NCBI RefSeq assembly: GCF_020360975.1
Contig: NW_025408668.1
Coordinates: 4,650,001-4,714,000, forward strand
Direction: 5' to 3'
Length of the DNA: 64,000 nucleotides
From: Hirsutella rhossiliensis
Taxonomy: Eukaryota; Ascomycota; Sordariomycetes; Hypocreales; Ophiocordycipitaceae
The notes under the pieces are model-generated. The model worked only from the letters and a program-made list of their open reading frames with translations, was not told where the DNA came from and did no database searches. Each line of letters starts with the position of its first letter. Position 1 is the first letter of the stretch. A program made the position numbers and the translations under genes. Below are positions 54,424-63,411 of this stretch, piece after piece.

Positions 54424-54566
54424 CGCTTCTGCTTGTCCGTCCGTGTATGTGGTGGCGTCTCCCGACCGTCAGTTTACCCTTTCTCCGAGCGGGTTGTGTC
54501 TCTCTGCCTGAGTGGAAAGAGAAAGCGTGAACCTTCTCGGTTCAGGAAAGTGGGCGACCACCTGGT

Positions 54567-54572
54567 CTTATA
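54567..54572 (-). promoter_or_regulatory. TATA-like box of unit 24
   Basis: TATAAG on minus, 144 bp upstream of the family D start and 206 bp from hairpin copy 25; GAACCTTCTCGGTTC hairpin at 54530-54544. Confidence 0.5.
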
Positions 54573-54772
54573 CTCCGTATGCTGGATGTGTCCGCTGCAC
54601 CAACCCGACCGTAAGTGGGTGGATATGCAAGTTGCACAAGCTATCCAATCGACGTGGTCCTTTCTCTCCGTCAAGTCCCTTCCTATGACTCAGTGTCTCC
54701 CCTCCGGTACAAAACTGTTATAAACTACATCCAAGCTAAAGCAAGGTGTCTAGAGCTGGGCCATGGAGCAGA

Positions 54773-54808
54773 GGCCCCCTATAAACCAAACTTAAGTAAT
54801 AGGGGGCC
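54773..54808 (+). repeat. Hairpin I, copy 25
   Basis: Loop edge TATTAC, preceding module type 2. 1909 bp from copy 24. Confidence 0.95.
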
Positions 54809-55200
54809 CAAGAGTAGAAGTGACTCCCTCACTCTACTGTCTTCTCCCGCCAGTCGAAGTCCCTTTGACTCCCTCCAGTCGTGCAAAGACTCGCTCCGCT
54901 CAAGCACCTCCGGTCGGGGCCCAGGATGTAGCTTTTGTACTGTCAGTGCATGTGCCAGTGACTTTGAATTGCATTCGGTCGGTCAGTCTCCGGGACTGTG
55001 TTCTTGTGTATGGTCCGTCGCATGCCCTGCGGGACAATTGCTCCTCCTGTCGCGTGAAGACCGGCTTGTAAACGGGTTTACTCGATTGAAGAGATGTGAG
55101 CGTGGCTTCCACACCCAGTCCTTCGGCCTGTCTGCACCCCTTTGGGGGATTGCTTTCGAAGTGATGAAGGATCCTCCGAGGTGATAATTCAGTACAGAGT
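54773..55200 (+). ncRNA. Structured domain of unit 25
   Basis: Hairpin II as in unit 3. Hairpin III GGTCCGTCGC..GCGGGAC. Hairpin IV CAG/CUG with UUCG; hairpin V loop UUUG. CTTGTAAACG at 55065, 55216 and 55254. Confidence 0.5.
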
Positions 55201-55488
55201 GAATGAATGGGCTACCTTGTAAACGTGGGTTACTCTACTCTTTGGGTGGTGTTCTTGTAAACGCTTGAGGAATACTTGTCAACGTTGTGGATGTCTACTC
55301 AGTGTGCGTCACGTGTGCATGTGCATGTTCCTGTTCAAGTCACGCGGCTTCTTCATTGGCCTCCCAAGAGTAGACACTATTGCTATGTGAGGGCATCGTG
55401 ACACGCCGATGCGGTAAGTGTTCCCCAACGCCTACGCTCCGAAGTACAAGGGACAAACTCCATCCATCATCAATCTGTTTTGAAAACG

Positions 55489-56100
55489 TCACAGCTCCCG
55501 TGTGACCAGCCCGGTGGCAAACTTCAGGTTCTTCTTCTTCTCCGCTGCGGAGCCCACGACGGATTCTCCCACGTGGAGCAATAGCTGGTCCACATCTCGT
55601 GCTGTCACCCCGGGCGACTTTGTCAGCTCTGGACGATTCAACATTGACAGGGCCGCCTACCGTGCAGCCTTTCCATCTGATTCACGTTCCTAGGAAAGCC
55701 GTCAATCACTTCGCCCGTGAGAACGCTGTGCAGGGGCACCAGATCCATGTCTCCGCGGACAACCGTGCCATTCCGAGCCTGCACCACTGCGTTCCGGTTC
55801 CTACCGAACGGCGAAGAAGTAGGGTCAGCAGCTCAAGCTGAGAAGCACTACGGAGGGGTCAACCCACGAAACGATGACCTTGCGGTCTAAGCCATCCATT
55901 CGGCGGTCCACTTGGTCAAAGCGACGATTCATCGTCTGCTCCAAGGCGGTAAAACGCTCCATCATGAGCTCCATCCTCTCGAGAAGACGAGCCCCGCCGT
56001 CCACTGCCGGCAGGTTTTCGCACCGCTCAAAGTGTTCGGCTGCATCCCTGAAGTTGTGCGCCACCTGGCTGAAGTCCGGCTGCTGTCGTGCCCGCTCCAT
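55489..56100 (-). CDS. Family F coiled-coil protein, best preserved copy (unit 25)
   Basis: Start ATG 56100 (MERARQQPDFS), stop 55489. Exon 1: AAEHFERCENLPAVDGGARL, then a coiled coil ERFTALEQTMNRRFDQVDRRMDG. Intron 1 55801-55878 (78 nt, branch GCTGAC, acceptor TAG). Exon 2: NRNAVVQARNGTVV, DMDLVPLHSVLTGEVIDGFP. Intron 2 55602-55660 (59 nt, same length as in unit 21). Exon 3: DVDQLLLHVGE..KFATGLVTREL. All exons read through without breaks. Probably a self-associating helical protein of a fungal family without known function. Confidence 0.78.
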
Positions 56101-56484
56101 AGCTCGGAACGAAAAAGAGTCCCGACAGGTAATCGATCCCGAATCGACGGAAATCACTCCGTGGTTCCAAAAGAACAGTGCACCTATTCCAATGGTGCGA
56201 TGACGTGGGGTGGTCGCGTCACCCCAGTGACCCAGAGACGATAGATACACAGCACGCGGGCTTCCCGCGTAGTCACCTGACTCTATGCCTGAGTAAGCGA
56301 TATCCTCCGGGCCGCCATTTCCCCGTAGTCGGAAAAAACAGGGATGGCCTACCCTGGATCGAGTCGTCTCCTTGGCCGACCAAAAACAGTGTTCTCTCTC
56401 TCGTGTCCCACTCCGTTGTGAAGATGCAAGGGAAAGAGAGAAGTGTCCCACAGTCGCTCTACTTGTTGGGGGGCGAGCCTGCCC

Positions 56485-56490
56485 TTTATA
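56485..56490 (-). promoter_or_regulatory. TATA box of unit 25
   Basis: TATAAA on minus, 211 bp from hairpin copy 26; surroundings as in unit 2, which also carries a family F gene. Confidence 0.5.
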
Positions 56491-56700
56491 CGGCTTTGTC
56501 CCCAGCCGCGTGTGCTGTATCCGTCCGGGCTCCCAACCCGTCCTGTAGTGGGGTCATGCAACTGCGAAGCTGACCAATGACGTAGTACCCCTCCGCCGGG
56601 GTGTACCTTCCTATGACTCAGTGTCTCCCCTCCGGTACAAAACTGTTATAAACTACATCCAAGCTAAAGCAAGGTGTCTAGAGCTGGGCCATGGAGCAGA

Positions 56701-56736
56701 GGCCCCCTATAAACCAAACTTAAGGATATAGGGGGC
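56701..56736 (+). repeat. Hairpin I, copy 26
   Basis: Variant loop edge TATATCC, preceding module type 2. 1928 bp from copy 25. Confidence 0.93.
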
Positions 56737-57205
56737 GCGGGGGTATGCGTGACCTCCCGTCACACACCGACTTCGCCCTCCAGGCTCGTACCAGTGTCCT
56801 CCCTCCAGTCGTCCAGTTCCTCGTTCCACTCGTCAGATCTCGCTCCGCTCATACAAAACTCCCTCCGGTCGTGGCCCAGGCTGTGATTGGCGGTTGTGTG
56901 TGCGGGTGTGTTCACGTGGTTGTGTGTGACTGAGTGACTTGGGGTGGTGTGTTTGTGTGTTGGTATCCGTCACTTAGTCCGTACCGGTATGCACGATTGT
57001 TCTTTGGTGCGACTGTGTAGTGTTTAGTCCGTCGCGCGCCTTTCAGACGCTCGCCTCGTGTCCTGTGTAGATTCCCTAGTGAACGGGTTGAGTCGATTTG
57101 AAGATTCTTGCAGCGTGGCTCTCCACAGTCAGTCCTTCGGCCTGCCTGCACCCCCTTCGGGGATTGCCTTCATAGCTCTGAAGGATCCTCCGGAGGTGAT
57201 CACCC
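56701..57205 (+). ncRNA. Structured domain of unit 26
   Basis: Hairpin II GTGAC-CTCCC-GTCAC. Hairpin III GTCCGTCGCGCGCC. Hairpin IV CAG/CUG with UUCG. Hairpin VI UCCUCCGGAGGUGAUCA. CTTGTAAACG at 57215. Confidence 0.55.
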
Positions 57206-57224
57206 AGTCTGTCTCTTGTAAACG

Positions 57225-57714
57225 CTGTCAGGTGCTTGCAAAGGGGTTCAAGGTGTAGTCGGGGCAGCGGAATCTGGATTCATTCCGTCAGTCTCTTCTA
57301 GACGAGGAGGGCTGAGTCTACTATCTGTTCCGTTCCCTTGTTAAACGGCTCATGGAGAAAGGTCTACGCGGAGGAAGAAAAGACCGTGTGCGATGTGTTG
57401 CGTCCAGTAGAGGCCGGGGATGCATTGGGGTGAAGTCTACATGTGTGTTGGAAGGGGGGGGGCGGCAGCGGGTGCCTTTATACCCTGGATGTGACCCATT
57501 TGCGTCCGGGTCTCACGCCCGGTCAATTGTGTGGGTGCATGGAAGCTTGCAGAACCTGGCCGAAGCTGCCTCTGACTAGCCATGTTCCCTCGCGGTAACT
57601 ATCTCTATTTTCCCCTCCGTGTGTCTGTCTACGAGTGAGGGCATCGTGAGTGCCGTCTTGGGTGTGTGCCGTCCCCTTCTCCGAGTGTTCCTTCGCAGTC
57701 ACTTGACTCTCACC
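57225..57714 (-). other. Class E payload of unit 26, distal part
   Basis: No gene. Displaced promoter-like block at 57475-57530 as in unit 16, boundary motif GTGAGGGCATCGTGAG at 57637. Confidence 0.4.
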
Positions 57715-57900
57715 AAGTCCTCAAGGCCCGGGGGAGCGAGTGAACAATGTCCAACCTGTTCTCACCCGATGCCTTCTGGCAATTGAGTCACGGTGTTCGC
57801 AAGGGAGTCTTACCCAGATGCGGATACCAACCGAGTCCCCATGGCGGGGGCAGTGTAGAAGAAAGAGAGGGCCGTGGACAAGTGAGTCCACTCAGAGGGC
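57715..57900. ncRNA. Class E structured element of unit 26, reduced
   Basis: Only AGATGCGGATACCAACCGAG (57819) and its flank remain; the GTGARAC hairpin and GGGAACAAG module are missing. This fits the unit being about 150 bp shorter than all others. Confidence 0.4.
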
Positions 57901-58245
57901 TTCTCTCTCTTTGTTCCCCTGTTCGTTTCTTCTTGATCACTGATCCTCTGTGTCTGTCCGTTCCTCTCGTCACCTTTCTCACCTTGTTTCTTCGCAGTCA
58001 CTTGACTCTGATTGTTCCTCTCGTCACTTTCTTCTCCTTGTGTCCCCCAGGCCACGTTGTATGTGTGCGTCCATCCCTCCGGTCCTCTGTCTGCTGTCTC
58101 AGTCAGTCAAGGCTGGTGTGAAAGAACTGCAGCGTTCTGTGTAGTCGAGGGCGGTAGCGCCTCCGTCCCCTTGCCTCCTCTTCAAAATGAAAGAGGAGAG
58201 TAGAACCGTCTTAGGTTCCAGTGTCAAAGAGGCGGGCACCCCCTT

Positions 58246-58251
58246 CTTATA
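58246..58251 (-). promoter_or_regulatory. TATA-like box of unit 26
   Basis: TATAAG on minus, 219 bp from hairpin copy 27; GAACCGTCTTAGGTTC hairpin at 58203-58218. Confidence 0.45.
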
Positions 58252-58469
58252 GCTCACCCGTGGGTGTGTTCTCCACCTGTGTCCGGGTGGTCTCCCACCC
58301 CGTCATATGACTTGGACGTGCATGGAAGCTACGCAACCTGCATCCTCTGCACCGACCTGATCCCTCTCGTCTCATTGGTCGTTATGACTGCATGCACTCC
58401 CCCCCGTCGTTTCTGCTTAGTACCACACTCAAGCTGCGCAAGGTGTCTAGAGCTGGGCCGTTGTGCCAT

Positions 58470-58505
58470 GGCCCCCTATAAACCAAACTTAAGTAATAGG
58501 GGGCC
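58470..58505 (+). repeat. Hairpin I, copy 27
   Basis: Loop edge TATTAC, preceding module type 1. Only 1769 bp from copy 26. Confidence 0.95.
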
Positions 58506-58890
58506 TGGCAGTCAAAGCGACCTCCCGTCTCTTTGTGTCCCTCACCTCCGGCTCGGTACTGTTGACCTCCCTCTGGTCGTCCAAATCTCCCTCCGGTCGT
58601 CTTCCTCCCTCCAGTCGGATGGCCCAGTGTGTGATTGGTCTGTGTGCTTGTAGGGACGAGTGACTTTCACGTGTGGTGTTGTTGACTTTGAGTCTGCCGG
58701 CACGCGTGTCTGTGTCCGTCGCACTCCGTTTGCTCCTCTTGTGGTGTCTCTACTGTCATGTAAACGTCATACTCGATTGAAGAGTCGTGAGCGTGGCTTC
58801 CACATCTCGACCTCCGGCTCGATGCACCTCCTTCGGAGGTAATGTCCATAGTGGTGAAGGATCCGGGGTGATCATCAAAGTGGTAGCCGG
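58470..58890 (+). ncRNA. Structured domain of unit 27
   Basis: Hairpin II CAAAG.GAC/GTC.CTTTG. Hairpin IV CGA/UCG with UCCG, the fourth UNCG variant. Hairpin V CCUCC/GGAGG. GGTAGCCGGG at 58882, CTTGTAAACG at 58904. Confidence 0.55.
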
Positions 58891-59208
58891 GAAGGGGTTT
58901 GACCTTGTAAACGGTCGAGAGTCTACGATCTTTGTGACATTTGTCTGTCCTGGAGGGATTGAATGAACGCTCTTGTAAAAGACTACGCATGTCTGGAATG
59001 ACCATCTGTAGCCGTGTATTGTCTAGCCAGATGCACGAGTGGAGTGCAGGGTCGGGTGAAGTGTATCTCTACTACAGGCCTTACTCTGTGTGAGTGCATG
59101 CCTAAGTGAAGCCATCGTGACATCCAAAATAGGAAAGGTCTCCGCAGCGCCGACGCTCCCCAACACACAAATGAAAATCCCCAATGAAAGCCACACATTA
59201 TAGACAAA

Positions 59209-59870
59209 CTATGCCTTCGAGGCACCAGCCTTCTGTATATCATGCAAGAGAATAGGGAGGAGCCCTTCACAGCCAGAGCTGACCGTACCGTCCCTGACCA
59301 TGTGAGAAGCCCAGAAAAGGACTTGCACCCTCCTCTGCTCCGCGCAGCAAGACAGCCGCGCAACAATGGCCTCCGAGAAATCCGAGTCCGCAGCAATACC
59401 GGCATCTGGCGCTGACCCCATATGATGCTGCAAGGCACCACTCTCTTCGTAGCTGAGCCCTGCGTCATCCGAACCGAGATGCAACAACACTCTGTGGAAA
59501 AAGAGGCCGTCCTGTGCACGCTGTGCCGCCCAGTAGACGAAGCTCCTGGGACCGAGGGAGTCCCTCAGTCTCGCGAACAGACAGAGGGTTGAAAGATTCT
59601 GTCTCGTCACTGACAGAATAAAAACCCATCGCTCGCACCAGCGCTGAGCCTCGGGGCGCCAACAAAACGAGTGATCGCAACAGTCGCAGTCCCCCGTCCA
59701 TGAGGTGAGAAGTGGAGGACAGTAGGCAGAAACTGTCCCATGAAAAGGTGGCAGACCCATGCTGCCCACTATACACCAACAGGAAGAGGAAGACTCCTGT
59801 CGAAGCTCCGCTGGAGAAAAGTGCGTGAAGTTGTAGGCCAAGCCAGCTCTGCTCGGTCGCCGGGTGTGGT
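59209..59870 (-). CDS. Family A Cys/Trp-rich protein (unit 27)
   Basis: Open frame to the stop at 59209 with all family blocks: GSMGLPPFHGTV, CDCCDHSFC, EAQRWCERWVFILSVT, LRDSLGPRSFVYWAAQRAQDGLFFHRVLL, LSYEESGALQHHMG, RLSCCAEQ and LLPILLHDIQKAG. Frame start near 59841 is not an ATG, so the true start or an earlier exon lies to the right; a shared 60-bp block is at 59944-60005. Closest relative in the window is unit 3. Function unknown. Confidence 0.6.
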
Positions 59871-59943
59871 GAAAATGGCAAGAGTCAAGACTGTGCCCAG
59901 CACAGATGACAGCAAGCGGGCACCTAACCCGATAAATAGTGCG

Positions 59944-60005
59944 TAGCGCGTCTCTAGAGAGACAAAGGACGCGTTCGGGCTGGTAGACCAGTCAATCCAT
60001 CTTGA
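59944..60005 (-). promoter_or_regulatory. Conserved 5' block of family A genes, copy in unit 27
   Basis: Same block as at 5908-5972 with one mismatch near its right end. Confidence 0.5.
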
Positions 60006-60170
60006 CTCACGCGAGTGAAGGAGGCCTGTGCAGAGTGAGTACACAAAAAAGAAAAACAGTTCCACCGGGAATTTCCCGCTCCCCCTGATGCCGAGAGCCG
60101 ACAGCTTCCATATGGAAGGTGGATGAAGGAATGAACCATCCAAGGTTCAAGTGAGTGGGCGAATCCTCTT

Positions 60171-60176
60171 CTTATG
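60171..60176 (-). promoter_or_regulatory. TATA-like box of unit 27
   Basis: CATAAG on minus, 206 bp from hairpin copy 28; GAACCATCCAAGGTTC hairpin at 60134-60149. Confidence 0.4.
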
Positions 60177-60381
60177 TCTCCGACGCGTACAGTGTCCGGG
60201 CTCTGCGCCCGTCCAGTAGTGGGGTATGCAGTGAAACTACGTAACCTGCATGTGTGACGCGCCATCTGCCCTCCGTTCGATTGGCTCTTATGACTGCATG
60301 CACTCCCCCCCGTCGTTTCTGCTTAGTACTACACTCAATCACGTGCGTGAAAGGTGTCTAAAGACTGGGCCATGGAGCAGA

Positions 60382-60418
60382 GGCCCCCTATAAACCAAAC
60401 TTAAGGATATAGGGGGCC
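60382..60418 (+). repeat. Hairpin I, copy 28
   Basis: Variant loop edge TATATCC, preceding module type 2. 1912 bp from copy 27. Last forward copy. Confidence 0.93.
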
Positions 60419-60915
60419 CGGGGGTAGAGTCGACATCCGTCTCCCCTACAGTCCACTCCTTCCTGTCGTGTACCATTGACTCCTCCAGTCGTTCAAAACT
60501 CGCCCGCTCAGACAGTGCTCCTTCCAGTCGCGGGCCCAACGGGTTTTGTTTGTGTGTGTTTCGTACGTGCCGTGTACTTGATCTGTGTGTTCGTTCCTCC
60601 CGTCACAGTTCCTTTGCTCGTATTCACTCGCTCAGTCAGTCAAGACTCCCGTCTTGTTCTCACCATTCCCTTGCTCATTGCATTCGCTCGGTCAGCCCTG
60701 CCTGGACTGTGCTCTTGTGTGTTGTCCGTCGTGTGCCCGTCGGACACGTGCTCCTCTTGACGGGGTACTACTTTCTTGTGAACGTAGTTGCTCGATTGAA
60801 GACTCGTAAGTGTGACATCCACGCCTCGACCTTCGGCCTCGTCGCACCCCCCTTCGGGGGGGTTGTTTTCCGTAGTCCTGCTTGGGTCCTCCGGAGGTGA
60901 TCACTCAGAGTTGGT
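60382..60915 (+). ncRNA. Structured domain of unit 28
   Basis: Hairpin II GTAG..GAC/GTC..CTAC. Enlarged middle with two CACTCGCTC..CAGTCA tracts. Hairpin III GTCCGTCGTGTGCCCGTCGGAC. Hairpin V long C/G stem. CTTGTAAACG at 60935. Confidence 0.5.
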
Positions 60916-60944
60916 AGCCCTTGGAGAGTATTATCTTGTAAACG

Positions 60945-61512
60945 CTTTGCCCAGTCTGTAGCCAGGGCAGTGCAATGTTCCTGTAAACAGTTCATGTGCA
61001 TAAACTTGTGGCTAGTCCTTGTGAACGTAGTCACTCTATCTGTTCTACTCAACTATAACGCTCCCGCGCGGTCACTGCCGCTCACAGCGAGTCCTCCAGA
61101 AGTAGTCCCGGCCAAAGAAGTGAAGCCATCACGACTACTGTATTGGGCAGGTGGGGTGTCTACGGGTGGGACGCGTGGTCGAGCCAACGAACGCCTGCAT
61201 GCCAGTATCTTTACTAAGATATTGTCCTCCGGTCTACCGGGTCTGTCTTCAATGGGTCGGAGGTGCCAACTTGTCAGGGGCATTCATACCCCAAGTCTCT
61301 CCTGTGCGGGATCGCGGAAGAGGTTAGTGCGCAGTCATAATCGCTGCACATGACATCAAAGTCAATCCCTTGTTTTGCGTCCAACGGTCCAAGTCAGGCG
61401 AGAACACAAAAGACTCTCGTCATCATCATCACCACCACCACCAACTCGGGGGAGTATTCCAAAGCAGTGTCCACATGGAAATCCCTCCGAGCGCTCGTCC
61501 GCAGCACATGCC
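60945..61512. other. Inversion junction region
   Basis: From here the array changes strand. 61024-61090 resembles the class E start of units 8 and 23; the boundary motif GTGAAGCCATCACGAC is at 61118; 61130-61500 shows no gene. Then unit 2-like sequence begins in inverted orientation. Neither side keeps a full payload. Confidence 0.5.
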
Positions 61513-61995
61513 GACGTTTACAAGAACATAAGCCGTTTACAAGGGATGCCCCTCTGATCACCCCCGGAGGGCCCATCCATGACTATGGAAATTACCCCGA
61601 AGGGGTGCGACCAAGCCGAAGGTTTGGGCGTGAAGAGTCACGTTCAAAAAACATCAGATCGTAGACACCGTTTACAAGACAGCATATGCACGACAGGAGG
61701 AGTGAATGTCCCGGAGGGGCATACGACGGACACTGACTGAACAACACACGTGGAGACAGACTGAGTGACGAATCCCAACACGAACACACGACACACCAAG
61801 TCACTCGGTCATACACGCCACATCCAAACAATACCCGTTGGGCCACCCCGACCGGAGGGAGGTGCTTGAGCGGAGCGAGAACGGACGACTGGATGGAGGA
61901 CACTGGTACGAGCAGGCAGCGAGGACCTTGTAGGAGTGAGGGAGTCACTGCTACTCTTGGGCCCCCTATTACTTAAGTTTGGTTTATAGGGGGCC
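61513..61995 (-). ncRNA. Inverted structured domain (next to hairpin copy 29)
   Basis: Reverse complement of unit 2 domain (2620-3120) with only a few run-length differences. CGTTTACAAG at 61515, 61534 and 61669. Confidence 0.55.
61960..61995 (-). repeat. Hairpin I, copy 29, inverted
   Basis: Loop edge TATTAC read on the + strand, flanking module type 1. Confidence 0.95.
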
Positions 61996-62221
61996 ATGGC
62001 ACAACGGCCCAGCCCCAGTCCTAGACACACGGAGCATCACGTGTGAGTTGTAGGCGGAAACGGAGAGGGACGGAGTGGAGCTGTCATAAGAGCGGATTGG
62101 ACAGGAGGGACAACGCACGTCAGATTGTGTAGGTTACGATGAGTTTCCATGCACATCCATACAGGAAGGGTCGGGCAGAACCCGGACAGAGGTGGGGAGA
62201 TCCACACAACCGAGAGGGTAA

Positions 62222-62228
62222 GATAAAG
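62222..62228 (+). promoter_or_regulatory. TATA-like box of inverted unit 29
   Basis: AGATAAA on the + strand, 181 bp upstream of the family D gene and 227 bp from hairpin copy 29. Confidence 0.4.
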
Positions 62229-62408
62229 ATGGCGCGGCGCCCACTTCACTCAACAGAACCAAGGAGGGTTTCTTCTCTTCTTTTTTTTTCATCCATTCAA
62301 CCGAGGCTGGTTGATCCTCTGTCGTTAGACAAGACAGAGTTTAGCTCCTGAGCCCGGCGAAAGTCATGGCAAGGGTTTGCGGGGCAGCAAAGAGACACCC
62401 CGTTCGAC

Positions 62409-63228
62409 ATGCAACACCAAGTGGTGTGCTTTGCCTCGCCCATTGCGGAGGCATTGGGACGACGAGAACAAGAGAACCCGGGAACGGTGACTGTGCTGTG
62501 CACTATGTTGGAATCTGAGGCGCTGCGCCGTGAGTTTGGCACTCATTGTCCCTTGGATCTAGAGTCTGCAGTCCGCTGTGGCAGCGGCTTGGTCCTTTTA
62601 TCCACCCAATGGAAGCGTCTCCGAGAGGAGTCACAGCCAGTCAAGCGGGAACCGGAGGCAGTGTCGGCCATTCTGTCGTTGTCGCAGGACATGACCCGCT
62701 CTTACATCGAACTGGAGGGAGACATCAATATATGGCTCAGTCTTGCCTTGTGGCAGCACGGGTGTCGACCCCTTCCGAGGTATAGAACCAAGGAGCTGGA
62801 GCGTTCTCGGGGACGCGACTCCGCCTGTCGAGAGCACAGTCTCGGCTGCTTGCTCTTTTTCTACCACGTCTTGTGCGACCGCGAAGGCTACCGCCTAACG
62901 GAGGAGTCCCTAGTAGGCTTTCGCTTTGACCGGCTGGTAGCGCTTGTCATGCGCTTTTTGGGTAAAAGGCACTCTTCAAATCCATCATGGCATGCCGTGC
63001 GACTACTGCGCTGTGGAGGGCCCTACGCATTTGAGTGTGGATCATCTCAGTTCCTTGCAGGTCGAGTGTCTTCTCTGTGCCGTGACGCACATCACCGCTC
63101 TCATGGTGGCGTTTGTTGTCGGCAGCCTTGCTGCTCCTAAGATGACTTCACCCCGGCTCGAACGGTTGTGGAAGAGGGTGCATCCTATTCTCGAGACAGG
63201 ACAAGATGATCCCAGGCTGGCAGAATAA
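62409..63228 (+). CDS. Family D protein, one frame break (inverted unit 29)
   Basis: Start ATG 62409, stop 63228. First frame: VCFASPIAEALG, LSQDMTRSYIELEGDIN, REHSLGCLLFFYHVLC and FDRLVALVMRFLG. From about 62970 the protein goes on one frame over: CDYCAVEGPTHLSV, LLCAVTHITALMVAF, LERLWKRVHPIL..GQDD. These match unit 24 in order. The break is beside TTTTTGGG and AAAA runs at 62955-62968. Opposite strand to all other genes because the unit is inverted. Confidence 0.62.
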
Positions 63229-63411
63229 TTACTCCTTTGGGGTCTCGTGATGACCTCACTCGGTCCCTTACTCGCACTACCCTCCCGGCTAAGGGTTGTA
63301 GTACCAAAACAACTTGAATGCTTTTTGTGCAAAGCGCCTCATTGAGAACGAAGAATGAATTCCTACCCGTTTTCAAGGTAATGAACTAGGTCGTAGTCTT
63401 TTTGTTGTACT

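Noticed and set aside
61350..61440. ATCATCATCACCACCACCACC run as a coding His or Asp tract
   Set aside because: Simple trinucleotide sequence within the inversion junction without a supporting gene.
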